64,000 nucleotides of DNA from Heterocephalus glaber. Lineage: Eukaryota; Chordata; Mammalia; Rodentia; Bathyergidae. Position numbers and translations under genes: made by a program. Positions within the stretch are counted from its first letter, which is position 1. The number at the start of each line of letters is the position of its first letter. Below the pieces are notes generated by a model. That model ran no database searches. It was not told the origin of the DNA and worked only from the letters and a program-made list of their open reading frames with translations. This document shows, in pieces, positions 25,136-35,639 of the stretch. Location of the stretch: contig NW_004624778.1 of assembly GCF_000247695.1 (NCBI RefSeq), positions 8,412,924-8,476,923 on the forward strand, read 5' to 3'.

Positions 25136-27585
25136 TGTTTCAAGAGGACTCTGGTATTGCAAATCTTTAAATTTCCTGAGACTTTTTTGATTATCATTCT
25201 AAACACCTTTGGATGTTCATGACCTACAGTTCCACTGGAGAAGGGCTTGTGGCTGGTGGGTCAGAGATATACTAGTCCCTGGCTTTAGCCATGGTGTGCA
25301 TCTCTGGGGACTGGGAGGCAGTCTGGTATCTTTTAATGAGGAAGTTGATCACAAAATTGATCACCAATAAACTTAAGGGTTGTTATGGAGGGTTAGAGAT
25401 ACCCAAGTCAATCCAAGCCAAAGGTATAAAGGAGCAAAACCAAGAATCTTGCAGAGTAAATTTATTTCTCAAAACATAGAGCAGAATGATAGAGAGAAAA
25501 ACAAGTGAGAGTCCACTGCCACCTTTGAGAGGGAGAATTGCTGTTCAACAACTTCCTGCTTCTCATGAGGCCTAATGATTTTTCCTATATATATGTCTTC
25601 CATGAGGTTCCCTTTATTTATTTAAGAAACTCCCCTCAATTTGAAGAAGTCATCCATATAGTACCTGTCTGCCCATCACTTTGTCTTCACTGGCCCAGGT
25701 ATGGGGGACTTTTAGTCAGGGGGAAGAGTCTTCACTGCCCCATGATTTTCCTCCTAGATATCCTTGGGCTCCTATGACATGCAGTGATGTAAACTTCTCC
25801 TAGGTGTACTATGAAGGGATTAAGAACATATCAGATCTTGCTGTAGATGCCAGGCACTCTGAAGTTCCGGTAACAATAGATCTACCAAGGAACCAGAAAA
25901 TGAAAATCCAGAAGAACGCTCCTCCTGACCTTATTGCATTTCAGATAGTGAGAGTCACTGTCTTGGAGGGTTCTCACAAGGAGCCATGTGCCAGGAAAGC
26001 TTTTTAAAGTGAATTTCCTGTAGCTAGGGAGGCACAGGTTCCAACGTTACAATCCAGTTACTGTCTGACTTAGGTTTCCCTTCCTAAAACAATTACATTT
26101 GTTCCTTGAGGCTAAGCAACCACAGCAGCATCAGAGAAAGGGGCTAGAGTACAGAATCCCTTCTAAGTGGAGCTAAAGAGTGGGGGAAATCAGGAGTAGA
26201 AATTACCTTCCAATATCCTAGAGAAAGACAGGTATAATATGTGCTTCAAACCTGGTAGACAGGCTATATCAGAGGTGTCCCACATCATAGTTCAATAATC
26301 AAAACCAGTATTTGAACAAACTCATTTAACTTCTTAATGTAACTTGACACATGATGTTTCCTGTGAACATCTTAATGATTGATTTCTTAGGGCAAGATTG
26401 TGTTTTTCCAATTACAGAAGAGGAAACTGAGGTAGAGACAATTGTAACTGTGTTCTCAGCTCTACCTCCCAGTTAATGTCAGAGCAGGACAAAAATCCAA
26501 GACAGCTGCTGGTACCCTTGTTTCCCTGTTTGCTTGCCTGATTGGTTCATTTATTTATGATTCGGGACTGATGTTTATCTAATATGTGTGGTTGTATAAG
26601 ATGGTGCTAAATACTGAAATTTTTATATAGCTGCTGCTCCAGGCCCACTCTTCTACGCCCCTCACCCTGTCACTCTGTACTCCTGAACCTCCACAGGATC
26701 CAACAACAAATTGGATTTCATCTGGCTGGGCAGAGCCATGTGCCAATGTCCTTCTTGATGAAATGGTTCCATGTCATATTGGTTATTAAATATTTTTGAC
26801 ATTAAATTCATGCTCCAGGTACAACTGGACTCCAGGTACAATTTTATCCAGTGAAGATACAGCAATGCACTGCAAAGTCTTGACCCCAAGCATGCCAGAG
26901 CCTGTGCATTGGGAGAAAGTAGAAAAATAGTCAGATGATCTTTCCTGCCATACTCTGTAAGGCAGGGAGCTCATCACTATGTGAAACAATATGTGATCAT
27001 CTTAGATCTAGTTGTAGTGTTTTTCATTATATAGAGCAGAGATCTACCTCCCCATAACCTCAGCTGACTGGGGCTTGTGATGCCCCCCAGGGCAGGGTCA
27101 AATAAACTAATCCCTATTTTCCCTGATGCTTTTCTTGCATTTGACAACAGCTTTCATATACTCCTCTGACTTTTTCCTGTATACTTTCTCCTGCTGAGAC
27201 TCCCTTGTGTCCTTGAATCAAAGATGAAGAGATTTCTATAGCTGTCTTGGTTCTCAGAAGACTTTAGAATTCTCTCTTTCTTCTTTTTCCCAGAAGTAGA
27301 ATCTGAGGAACACAGAGATGAGACCACCTGCCAAATAAGCTTAAAGCTAAGTTTTCTTAATGATCTGATGTATAGTCTTTTTATTGCATCATGAAACACA
27401 TTTCCAATTTCTACATTTCCAGAATTGCTCCCTAACTCTAAATATGGTACAGTCACTCAACACTTCATTATGCCTATCCTCTCCTTTAGTTGGTCACACT
27501 TTCTATTAATGCTACCTAACCTGAGTGGGTAGAAACTTTACTGGCATCCAGATCACAATGTTAAGGTATTGCACTTTCAACTGAA
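25136..27585. other. Intergenic; possible MIR remnant, otherwise nothing recognised
   Basis: A stretch near 26405-26500 (AATTACAGAAGAGGAAACTGAGG) resembles a minus-strand MIR core. The remaining sequence has only unsupported ORFs of 60-100 codons. Confidence 0.4.
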
Positions 27586-27589
27586 TCAG

Positions 27590-27757
27590 TGATTCTCAAG
27601 GCTGACTGCATATCAGAAGCATCTGGAGCATTTATCAAAAATATCAATGCTAAGTCTACTCAAGAGTGATTAAATCAAGATAGATCCCAAGCATCAGTAA
27701 TTCTCCCAGTAAGTACTGTTTTACAGTAAGTGCTGAGAAGCACTGCATTAGAGAATA
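27590..27757 (+). mobile_element. MER5A-like DNA transposon (hAT) fossil
   Basis: GTGATTCTCAAGGCTGACTGCATATCAGAAGCATCTGG at the start, AGCATCAGTAATTCTC in the middle and GTGCTGAGAAGCACTGCA at the end follow the order of the nonautonomous MER5A element. Confidence 0.65.
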
Positions 27758-28282
27758 CTACCTCATTTTCCCAAAAGGTGAGAATCAATATTATATTTAA
27801 ACCCAGGAAGGGAAGGTGATTGGTTCTGAGCATTTGATTACACTATGTTAGCTCAAATTTTTTTTAATAAAAGAAGAACGACTGGCTTGGCCTCCTTTCT
27901 TTCTATGCTCAAGAGATATAAACTGATATAACCTGCTTTTGTACTTTGACCCATATCTTGAACTTCTTTCAGGCCTGAAGTCCCCAAGTCTTGTAGGATG
28001 TGAGTATCCTGAATAGATATCTTTGCATTATCTCTGGCTTAGGGCCTGTGCAAGAAAGAGTCTCATTATAAACATCTTACAGCAGGGGCACACAGATGCC
28101 CAGAGCACAAACAGTCCAGTTGGCAGCAATCAGCTTTTTGGTGATGTCAAACGAGTATTTGTTCTCATCCTCATTTATTGACAATGTCCATGCAAAGCAC
28201 AGCTCGGTCCTCATAAATTTTATATTTGGTTGGACAAATAGGTTACAGATAAATAGATATATGTATGCAAAAGGAGAAAGGA

Positions 28283-28285
<3 letters not shown>

Positions 28286-28313
<28 letters not shown>
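28286..28313. repeat. (TA)14 microsatellite
   Basis: Uninterrupted alternating AT for 28 bases. Confidence 0.95.
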
Positions 28314-28316
<3 letters not shown>

Positions 28317-28365
28317 AAATTCACAGAATAAATAAGTCACAGCTTTGAAGGAGACATGACTTTTT

Positions 28366-28472
28366 GTTGTTGTTATTTTTTGTCTTTTGATTTTTTTGGT
28401 ACCAGGGATCATACTCAGGACTTTGCACTTGCGAGGCAGGCATGAGAACCACTGAGCTAAATGCCCGACCCC
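28366..28472 (-). mobile_element. ID-type SINE (left of a tandem pair)
   Basis: On the + strand it shows a T-rich tail, GGTACCAGGGATCATACTCAGG, then CACTGAGCTAAATGCCCGACCCC, the reverse complement of the local SINE. It shares the outer target duplication ACATGACTTTTT (28354-28365 and 28575-28586) with the next SINE. Confidence 0.85.
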
Positions 28473-28574
28473 ACTACTTTTTGTTTTGCTTTGTTTTGGT
28501 ACCAGGGATCAAACTCGGGTCCTTGCACTGGCAAGGCAGGTGGCAGAACCACTGAGCTAAATCCCTGGCCTGAA
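28473..28574 (-). mobile_element. ID-type SINE (right of a tandem pair)
   Basis: T-rich tail, then GGTACCAGGGATCAAACTCGGG...CCACTGAGCTAAATCCCTGGCC, in the same orientation as the SINE to its left and joined to it by about 20 T-rich bases. It is closer to consensus than its neighbour. Confidence 0.9.
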
Positions 28575-28586
28575 ACATGACTTTTT

Positions 28587-29105
28587 ACTACACACCCTTC
28601 CTGTCAGTTCTGCATCTGTGCTTGATCCACTTTGCAAGCCTCACCTTTCAGATACTGCCTTGCAATAGTGTAGTTGGAAGTTTGCATGGGAATCTTTTCC
28701 ACTAGTCTTGATTTTTTTGAGGAGAGGCACTGTGTCTTTCTCATATTTGTATCTGTAGTTGCAACCACAGTAATTGATACATCACCCTGGGCTATCAAAT
28801 AATTTGCTGAGTGACTGCATGACCTGACAATGGATTGTGCATGACGAAGTGGTTTATGTTGTGCACATCCTCACAGGTGCCCAGATCACCCCCTTTGATT
28901 TCCTCAGTAGTTCCAGGGCCCAGTAAATTGGTACCTTAGAAGTGCCTAGCACTATTTGCAGGTCTACTTCTTCACCTGCTTTAGACTTTCTATGTTTCAA
29001 GGCTTAGTTCTCAGGCAATCAAACAGTGACTTATGAGGAAAAGAAGATTAAAAAATTAAAGATTAAGCTAGAATTTGAAGACAGGACTCACTGTATGTAT
29101 GTGTG
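28587..29105. other. Intergenic, nothing recognised
   Basis: No repeat or gene seen; one 64-codon minus ORF at 28604-28798 is unsupported. Confidence 0.4.

Positions 29106-29106
<1 letters not shown>

Positions 29107-29160
<54 letters not shown>
29107..29160. repeat. (ATCT)n tetranucleotide microsatellite, about 13.5 units
   Basis: A perfect run of 54 bases of ATCT, preceded by a short TGTATGTATGTGTG stretch. Confidence 0.95.
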
Positions 29161-30664
29161 GTTCCTTCCCCTTTTCTGAAGTCTCATAATGAATGATAGG
29201 CTATGTGGAAGGAAGGAACAATGGTTGAGAAGTCAAAGTACATAAAATCTACTTATGACTTTCACTTTTTTTTTGACTCAGGACATTTCATTCTTTCTTA
29301 GCTTTAAGATGATGAGATTCCACTAGGTTATCTCCTGGGTGAACTTTCATTGCAGTATCATTCTTTACACTTGCTTATCGTCTATTACAGTGATTTTTAA
29401 ATAAAGCACATGCTTCTTTATCTCCTTACAATACTACAGGAAGGAGGACTCATATATGACTACAGAAAGAACTTGGGCAACAAACTTCCATCCTGATTCA
29501 GATGAACAACAGCCAGTCATATGCTTGTTGGTGAAATCTTGTAATTTCTGGGACTTGCTTTCTCCACTGGAGATGTAGGAAATGGCCCACATGCTAGCAG
29601 AGTCTTCTGTGAGCCTTAGTTTAGGTTTCAGAAATCTGGGCGCACAAGCAAATGGGCAAAAGTTGTCTGATTACAAATGTTCAATTTACATTGTATTTTG
29701 TGCCTTGATTTCTACCTCCATCACCAGCCCATGTGCTCTGCTGATTTTTTTCTAGTTAAGCATTATTTTCCTACTAAAAACAATGCTCCAATATAAAGGC
29801 CAGCTGAGGACCTACTGAAATGTTACTACAAAAGAGATCTTGCTGTAAAGAGTAACAGAGGAAAAGTTGGTAGCCAATCAGAACAGTCCTCCGGAAAGAA
29901 AAAAAGAAGAAGAAGAAGATAGTGAGAGCCCTAGGGGAAGAAGGAGCGGGGGAAGAAGGACCCTTCAGAGTCAGAGGGAACCCTGACCAGGATGAATGTC
30001 TGGGGGATCCACCTACCCAATCTCTCTGGCCCATTGCACTGCAACACTCCTCTGGAGAGCTGCAAGAGTGTAGAGATTCTGTGACAGAATCCTGACAGCA
30101 GCCAACCCACCTGTGCAGTGAGGGGGAAGCCTCCCCACTCGGTCCAAATGTCCTGAAAGTGTCCTATAAAATGTGACAGTCAGGAGTCCTCTCGAAATCT
30201 GAATTCTATCTCTAGCTCTTTAAGCAGACCAATCGCAGACTGTCGTGAACCTGTATCTGTCCTATGTTGTCTTGTAAGGTAGTCCTGTCTCTGCGGCCTT
30301 CCGTTCCTCAGTTGCCCTGAGAAGGCCCCCTTCTGCAGCCCAAATACAAACACTCAGAGAGGCTGAAAATATCACATTTTGTTAGCACTGAAGACACTGC
30401 CGAGGTCATGCCCAGCCCCCTGTAGGGAACTGTATGTCGATGTGCGTTGTCTGTCCACCCTTTCATCAAGTGTCCAGTTGTCGCAAATAACAAGCAAGTG
30501 CACACTAGCATCTGAATGCAGATAAGTCGCTTAACAACAACAAAAAATAACCCCCTGAAAGTGAAATGTAATTACCAGGGTAGAAAAAAATTGCACCCAG
30601 TTAGGAGAGCCTATCACATCTCACGTCTCATCGCGCAGGTCTCCCAACACTGCTCCTGTTGTGT
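29161..30664. other. Upstream flank of the CpG island
   Basis: Composition rises towards the island. Contains a consensus CCAAT box (AGCCAATCAGA, 29872-29883), a TATA-like CTATAAAAT near 30162-30170 and a second CCAAT at 30229-30233. I cannot tell a minor upstream promoter from remnants of an old LTR. No coding exon is seen. Confidence 0.4.
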
Positions 30665-31212
30665 CAGACAGTGGCAGTGTTGAGCCCGAGAACCCGCGCC
30701 CAGCCCGTGGCGGTCCCCGCGGTCGCTCAGTCTCCGCGGCCGCCTCCGACTCGCCGGAGCCACTGGGCCGCGAGGGCGCTGGGGAGCGGGAGGGGCGCGG
30801 GCAGCGGCCAGGGTCCCCGACGGGCCTCCACAAACTGTGCTCCTTCTGCCCCGGCCACAGCCCCGCTCCTTCCAATTGACCGAATTTCACCAAGAGCGGG
30901 GGTGGAGGGAGAGGTCGCCCCCCGCTCGCTCGGGCCCGCGCCTCCCTCAGCTGCAGCCCAGGGGGGCGGCCCGCGCTCGCCGGCCGAGCCTTGCGGGCGT
31001 CCGTGCCCCCTCCGAGGCGGGTCGCGCGGGGTGGCGGTCCCTGCCGGGCTCCGCCGCGCTGCCGCTCCGACCCTGCCCCCTCCCCCGCCCGCCCGCCCGC
31101 GCCCTCCCCCTTCCTTTCACCAGGACTCCGGGACTCGGGAGAGGGCGCGGGAGGCAGGCACACGGGCCCGACCCCACTCCGGCGCGCGCTGGGGACGCGG
31201 GCGGGCGGCGAA

Positions 31213-31238
31213 GGGACACGGCGGGGGCGCGGGGCGGG
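31213..31238 (+). other. G-quadruplex motif in CpG island
   Basis: Four runs of three or more G (GGG, GGGGG, GGGG, GGG) with loops of 7, 3 and 1 bases fit the standard G3+N1-7 pattern on the + strand. The motif overlaps GC-box sequence upstream of exon 1. Confidence 0.6.
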
Positions 31239-31474
31239 CGCGGTCATGCAGCGGTGGCGGCGGCGACAGCACTAGCGACCGCGGGCAGACGAGCCAGCGA
31301 GCGAGCGGCGGGCAGGGCGGCCCGGCGCCGCGGACCGAACTGCACAGCTCAGCAAAAGCGTCCTCGCCCTCCGCGCGCCGCCTCCTGCGAGCCCCGGCCC
31401 GGCAACATTTTTTAAAGCTCCAATCCATCCTTTGAAGAGAAGGGGAAAAAATAGCATTGGTCGGAGAGACGGGG

Positions 31475-31525
<51 letters not shown>

Positions 31526-31539
31526 TATATATGTATATA
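31475..31539. repeat. 65-bp alternating purine-pyrimidine tract (TG/CG/TA)
   Basis: Every base from 31475 to 31539 alternates purine and pyrimidine: a short (AT) start, about 17 GT units, a run of five CG-type steps, then ATATATATGTATATA. It lies in the CpG island, within a few hundred bases upstream of the exon 1 donor. Such tracts are known to adopt Z-DNA readily under negative supercoiling. Confidence 0.95.
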
Positions 31540-31651
31540 ATTTTTTTTGGCTCCTGCTAAAATTAGCCGGGCTCGCCTCGCGCCCGTGTGCGAGTGTGTG
31601 CTTGCGGGCGTGTGTGTGAATGTGATTACTCCAGGACTCCTCGGGCTCCGG

Positions 31652-31664
31652 AGACGCCATTTTC
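31652..31664 (-). promoter_or_regulatory. YY1-like motif
   Basis: GACGCCATTTTC is the complement of GAAAATGGCGTC, close to the YY1 consensus AAnATGGCGnC. YY1 sites are frequently found near transcription starts of CpG-island genes (general knowledge). This makes the surrounding position a candidate start region for exon 1. Confidence 0.45.
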
Positions 31665-31838
31665 CCCCTTGATATCTCTCTCCATAAATCGGCGGCGCGG
31701 CGGAGGCGGCCGCGTCGGGCGGGAAGCGCGGGGTCGGCCGGGGCGCCCGACGCTCACCGCCGCCTCCGCGCGCCCGGGGGCCCCGGCGCCCCCCCACCTC
31801 GAGCGAGGGCGGCCCGCCCCGCGGTTCCCGTTTGACAG

Positions 31839-31910
31839 ATGCTCTTCGCCATGGAGTTGCCGCGGCAGCACCTATGGGGGCTCGGGCGATCGACCAGAGC
31901 CGGGATCTGA
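31839..31910 (+). other. Upstream ORF A in SETBP1 exon 1 (23 codons)
   Basis: An ATG at 31839 opens a 23-codon frame ending at TGA 31908-31910. A second in-frame ATG at 31851 (GCCATGG) has the stronger context, with G at -3 and +4, and would give 19 codons (starts MELPRQ). The frame is contained in exon 1 and ends before the splice donor. It is present only if transcription starts upstream of 31839. Translation is inferred, not shown. Confidence 0.55.
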
Positions 31911-31936
31911 GTGGAGCCGGAGCCGCCGGGACATGG
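31874..31936 (+). other. Upstream ORF B, exon 1 part (finishes in exon 2)
   Basis: The ATG at 31874 reads 21 codons to the exon 1 donor (MGARAIDQ...AGTW) in a frame different from ORF A. After splicing to 52539 it continues LQI and stops at TGA 52548-52550, 24 residues in all. The start context is weak at -3 (C) with G at +4. Using the alternative acceptor six bases downstream removes two codons and keeps the same stop. Confidence 0.45.
31933..31936 (+). other. Upstream ORF C start: ATGG at the exon 1 donor (spliced uORF)
   Basis: The last four bases of exon 1 are ATGG, preceded by GCCGCCGGGAC, so the ATG has G at -3 and G at +4, close to an ideal Kozak context. Unspliced RNA would read into intron 1. 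Splicing to 52539 gives a 19-residue frame, [19 protein letters not shown], stopping at TGA 52592-52594, 113 nt before the SETBP1 start codon. The alternative acceptor at 52545 leaves the frame intact with two residues fewer. Confidence 0.55.
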
Positions 31937-32383
31937 GTGAGCACGCGCGCGCGGCGACCTTGGCCCGGGAGCCCGGCGCCCAGCCTTCTACCGCCCCGCC
32001 GCCGGCCCCGCGCGCCCGGGGTCCGGGGGCGGTGTGTGTGCCGAGGGTGCAAAAGTTCACGTCACCTCGCCGGGGCTTTGACTTTGTACCAGGGAGGAAG
32101 GAGGAGACGCGGCCAAGGGGATGGGATGCCGGTCCCCGCGAGGCTGCCCGGGATGGGTGCGAGTCTGGCCGGCCCGCGGGTGGGCAGCGATGCTGGCTCA
32201 GTCGGAGTGGCCCGTTGGTGGCGGCGATGGTGGAAGCGTCGGGCCGGAGGGCTGGGAGCTTATTGAGTTTCGCCTAATCTGATCCCCCCTTCCCGCCCCC
32301 TGGTTTTTGCACCCTCCCTCGGTCCTGCGCCGGCTGCCGGGGCTGGCGGGTTTGGCGTTGGTGGAGTGGACTCAGGAGGCGGA

Positions 32384-32404
32384 GGGGGGAGGGAAAGGGG
32401 TGGG
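32384..32404 (+). other. G-quadruplex motif at start of intron 1
   Basis: GGGGGG-A-GGG-AAA-GGGG-T-GGG fits the canonical quadruplex pattern with very short loops. It lies about 450 bases into intron 1 on the transcribed-RNA sense strand, so it could also form in the nascent RNA. Confidence 0.6.
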
Positions 32405-35400
32405 AAGGCGGCAGGGTATTTTTTTTCTCTCTTTCTCTCTCTTTGTAACTTGCAGGTTAAGTGGAGCTAGAGAGCTACATTGTAACCTAGTTGGATGGGG
32501 GGGGGGTGTGTATCAGAATCTAACGTGTCGTTAATAGAGAGAAGAACAGGCAAGAAGTGGTCCAGCCGGCGAAGGTTGGTGTACGCTTGTGTTCGGCTGT
32601 GTGTTAGTCTTTCTCTTAAAAATCTTAATGGTTTTGAGTGCTTTTCTGGTGCTCTCCGGTTAGGGGATTCTGAAAAGACAGGACTCCCCTTTAAAGCAGA
32701 CGAATGCACGCATTGTTGTGCGTTTCAGGAGAAGCAGTGTGCTTGGGAATTAAAGGAAGGCTTCCCCGTTCGGTGGTTTCCAGTGGGAAATCACTCCGGA
32801 AAGGAAGCCCTTCTGTATCGATTTATTGTTTTTGTCTTCCCAACCATTATCTCTTTGAGCAAAATATTGTCTGAGAAGTTCCACAGAGACAAAGTCAGGT
32901 AAACTAGACTGGGCAGATCTTTGGCAAGATGGTGATAACGGTGATGCTGTTTGGGGTGTCTGTTTGTGATGGAAGCATTGTTGGGTAATTGCAATTTCTG
33001 ATCGGTAGAGCATGCTGGTTCTAAAAAAATAAGTTACTGCGAAATGCCTTCTTCCAGCCCCCTCCCCTACACATTACTGTCACCCCTCCTCCCCGACCCA
33101 CACTGCTTACTACAATTCTGAAATTGGATCCAACTGGAAATATTTTCTTTGGCGATGGGAAAGTTGTGCAGTTGGAATTAGGAGATGAGGCTAGAGGTAC
33201 TGAGAGCATGTCTGTGTGTGTGTGTGGGGGGGGGTTCTTATTGCCCCCGGTGCTGTTTTTATTCTTTATGTGTCTGTGTGGGATTCTCAGCGTGTATATC
33301 TGTTTAAAAGGGCTGTTGAGGGAAGGATTTCCGATTTGTTTCCGTTTCAAATAAACTGTCCTGATAATCTCATGGATGACGTTTAATACTCAACGGGCAA
33401 TTTGTGTGTCTCTTTAACCCAGCAGAAACTGTTCTCCTGAGGGGAGTTTATTCTGGGATTCTACAGCAGCTCCGTGGCCTGCCCAGCCCCCTAGACGCAC
33501 CTTTCCCAGTAAAGTTTGGTTGGAGTCCAAGGTCTCTTAAGGAAATACTGATATTAGTTCTTTTTCTTTTACATTCTTTTCTCTTCTTTTTCTTTTCATT
33601 CCTTCATTCTTCATGCTGCTTTTCTCCTTTTCTTGTAGATTTGCACTAAAAACTTTCATAAAGTAGTTGTCACCAAAACTCCCAGTTTGGGTCCCATCCC
33701 CTCACTCCCCTGTAGTTCTCACAGGTAAATCTAGGTCTCATCTGGATTCAGTTCCATTTGCCAAGCGTACTTGTGTGTGTTTTAAGAGGAGGGGGGTGGT
33801 GGAGTAAAAGGACTTGGAGAGGAAGAATGTTGTCCATGCAGGCCATATCTGCAGCGCTGAGCCCAGACCAGGGTAGCATAACTTCACTTTGTACACCCCA
33901 GTTGGATGTGTTGGCTCTAAGATGGGGGGCAGGGCCAAAGGGCCAGGGGGCTTGTGAGGGAGGAGAAAGTTTGTAGCTTCAAGATGTAGCCAGTTTACAA
34001 TCCCTGCTCCCTCCCTCCCTTTTCTCTCCATTTTTTTTTTTCTTTTGGCTTCCACTGTCCTTAAACTCCTCGAGGGAGGGAGTCGGGAGTCGGGGTCTCT
34101 TTTGCTCCAGTGTAGGATTCCCAGGTTTCAAAGGAAGTTGAAGGTGTTACATTTTCTTCTGCGTTTAATCTCCTTGCCTATTACCAGAAAAGGGTGTTAG
34201 GACAGAGGGTTTGAAGCAAATCAGAAGAGGAAGAAGAAAGCAAGTTGAACACAGAGCATTTGAAAACTGTAGGGAATGTGGCCTCAGGAGACAGGGGGGC
34301 CAAGTACTCCTAGTGCACACAGGCACTTCCTCCCACATTAAGAAAAACCATCCAGGTCTTGAGAAGTTGAATTGGTGTTAGAGCTGGGCTGTGGGAGCTG
34401 TAGCCACTGTAGTAACCCGAGTTGAGCTGGGGGAGGTGGTGAGCAAATGCAGTCTGGAGCCAGAGGAGGGAAAGGGACTTGTCTTTCATAGCAGGGAAAA
34501 TAGATGTGTGTCACTGGAATAAACAAACTGGAGGTGGAGGAGGGGATGGCTTGTAGTGAATGTGAGGAGGAAGGGTTGTCTGAGAGGCAGCAATGTCTGT
34601 TAGGAAGGGGGCCACTTCTAGCCTGGGAGAAACTATCAACTGCCTTATATGTTCATGAATGGGTCAGGCCAGGGAAGGCTTGTAATCTGATCTTTTGCAT
34701 GTTAACATCAGAATGTTACATAGGATGGCTCTGCGGGGAGGCCCAGTTCTGGACTTCTTGCAGGGAAAACCTGCACATATCCTCCAGGGAACTGAACAAC
34801 CCCTGGTACCCTGAGGGCTTCTGGTTTTGAACTTGCATTGCTTAAGCAAGCTACTTTGTAAATCACCTAATTAAGTGTAGGTTGGGGAAGAGAAGAAACC
34901 CTGCTTGGGATCTTTGTAGAATTTATTTGAAAATGGTCAGTGGGGAGAGGCAGAAGGCTAGATTTTGCTGAAGAAGAAGTAAGTAGGTAGATACTTCCCC
35001 TGGGTTCCCTATTCCTTTTCTGCTGTTATCTTAACTTTGAATTCCATTAGGGGCTGAATCAATACTTCTTTGGCACAAAAAGGTACATCCAGGAAAGGAG
35101 AGATATTGCAATATGGCCATTATTTTTAGTTGTGTGTCAATTTCTGTTCTGAAGCTTCTGTATACTATGCAAAAAGAAGAAGATGAGAAATAACTAGACG
35201 GATGGGACATCTTTCTGGGTTCTGTGGAGACACTGAAACTTGGCTGGGCCCTGGCCTCCCAGAATGCCAGTTTTTCCCTTGGAGACTTGAAGTTTTAATT
35301 GAAACCAGAAAGCTATTGAAGGCAGATCCAGCCAACGAAACTCTGTTTTCTCTGAAGCTCAGGGATGGGAAAAAATGATTTTTTGCTGATGGCATTTCAA

Positions 35401-35639
35401 GTTGCTTCAATTTTGCTACTTCCAGAAGAATGGAGGAAATTATTATTAACGCATTGCATTAACATTGTAAGGAGTTGCAGTACCCTAAAGATGGGATGAT
35501 GGGATTTGATTTGTTCTGGGTCCAGGGTATGGGGGTGTCCTAGAAGAGGGTGGAGGTAGAGAACGCAAGAGGCTGCTCTGGTGCTGGAAGATTAGCAGCT
35601 TGAAAATGCCTGTGATAATCAGGTGACAAAGGGAAAGGG

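Larger units (their letters stand above)
31650..31936 (+). other. SETBP1: SETBP1 noncoding first exon (3' part; 5' end not fixed)
   Basis: The downstream end is defined by the donor ACATGG|GTGAGC at 31936/31937, a near-consensus 5' splice site inside the CpG island, about 20.6 kb upstream of exon 2. That spacing agrees with my memory of the human gene. The transcription start cannot be read from sequence; the start given here is a placeholder at a YY1-like motif, and the exon could begin several hundred bases further upstream. The exon has no main-frame coding sequence but contains at least four upstream ATGs between 31839 and 31933. Confidence 0.7.
30665..32260 (+). promoter_or_regulatory. 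SETBP1: CpG-island promoter of SETBP1
   Basis: The base composition changes abruptly from AT-rich intergenic DNA to a roughly 1.6-kb block dense in CpG and GC boxes (for example GGGGCGGGC near 31231-31239), then falls back inside intron 1. No TATA box is evident within the island, as is usual for broad CpG promoters. The island covers the exon 1 donor, so it is the SETBP1 promoter and first exon. Long ORFs on both strands here are by-products of GC richness. A divergent noncoding transcript is possible but nothing in the sequence proves one. Confidence 0.9.

Noticed and set aside
28286..29160. Regular repeats as a CRISPR-like array
   Set aside because: These are simple (TA)n and (ATCT)n microsatellites without spacers, in mammalian DNA.
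30659..31435. 258-codon + strand ORF in the CpG island
   Set aside because: Low-complexity Arg/Pro/Ala-rich product in extremely GC-rich DNA, where stops are rare. Several frames on both strands are open at once and none has known domains.
31117..32052. 311-codon minus-strand ORF across exon 1
   Set aside because: Runs through the GT repeat (reading as a His/Thr repeat) and GC-rich sequence antisense to exon 1. No domain, and openness is explained by composition.
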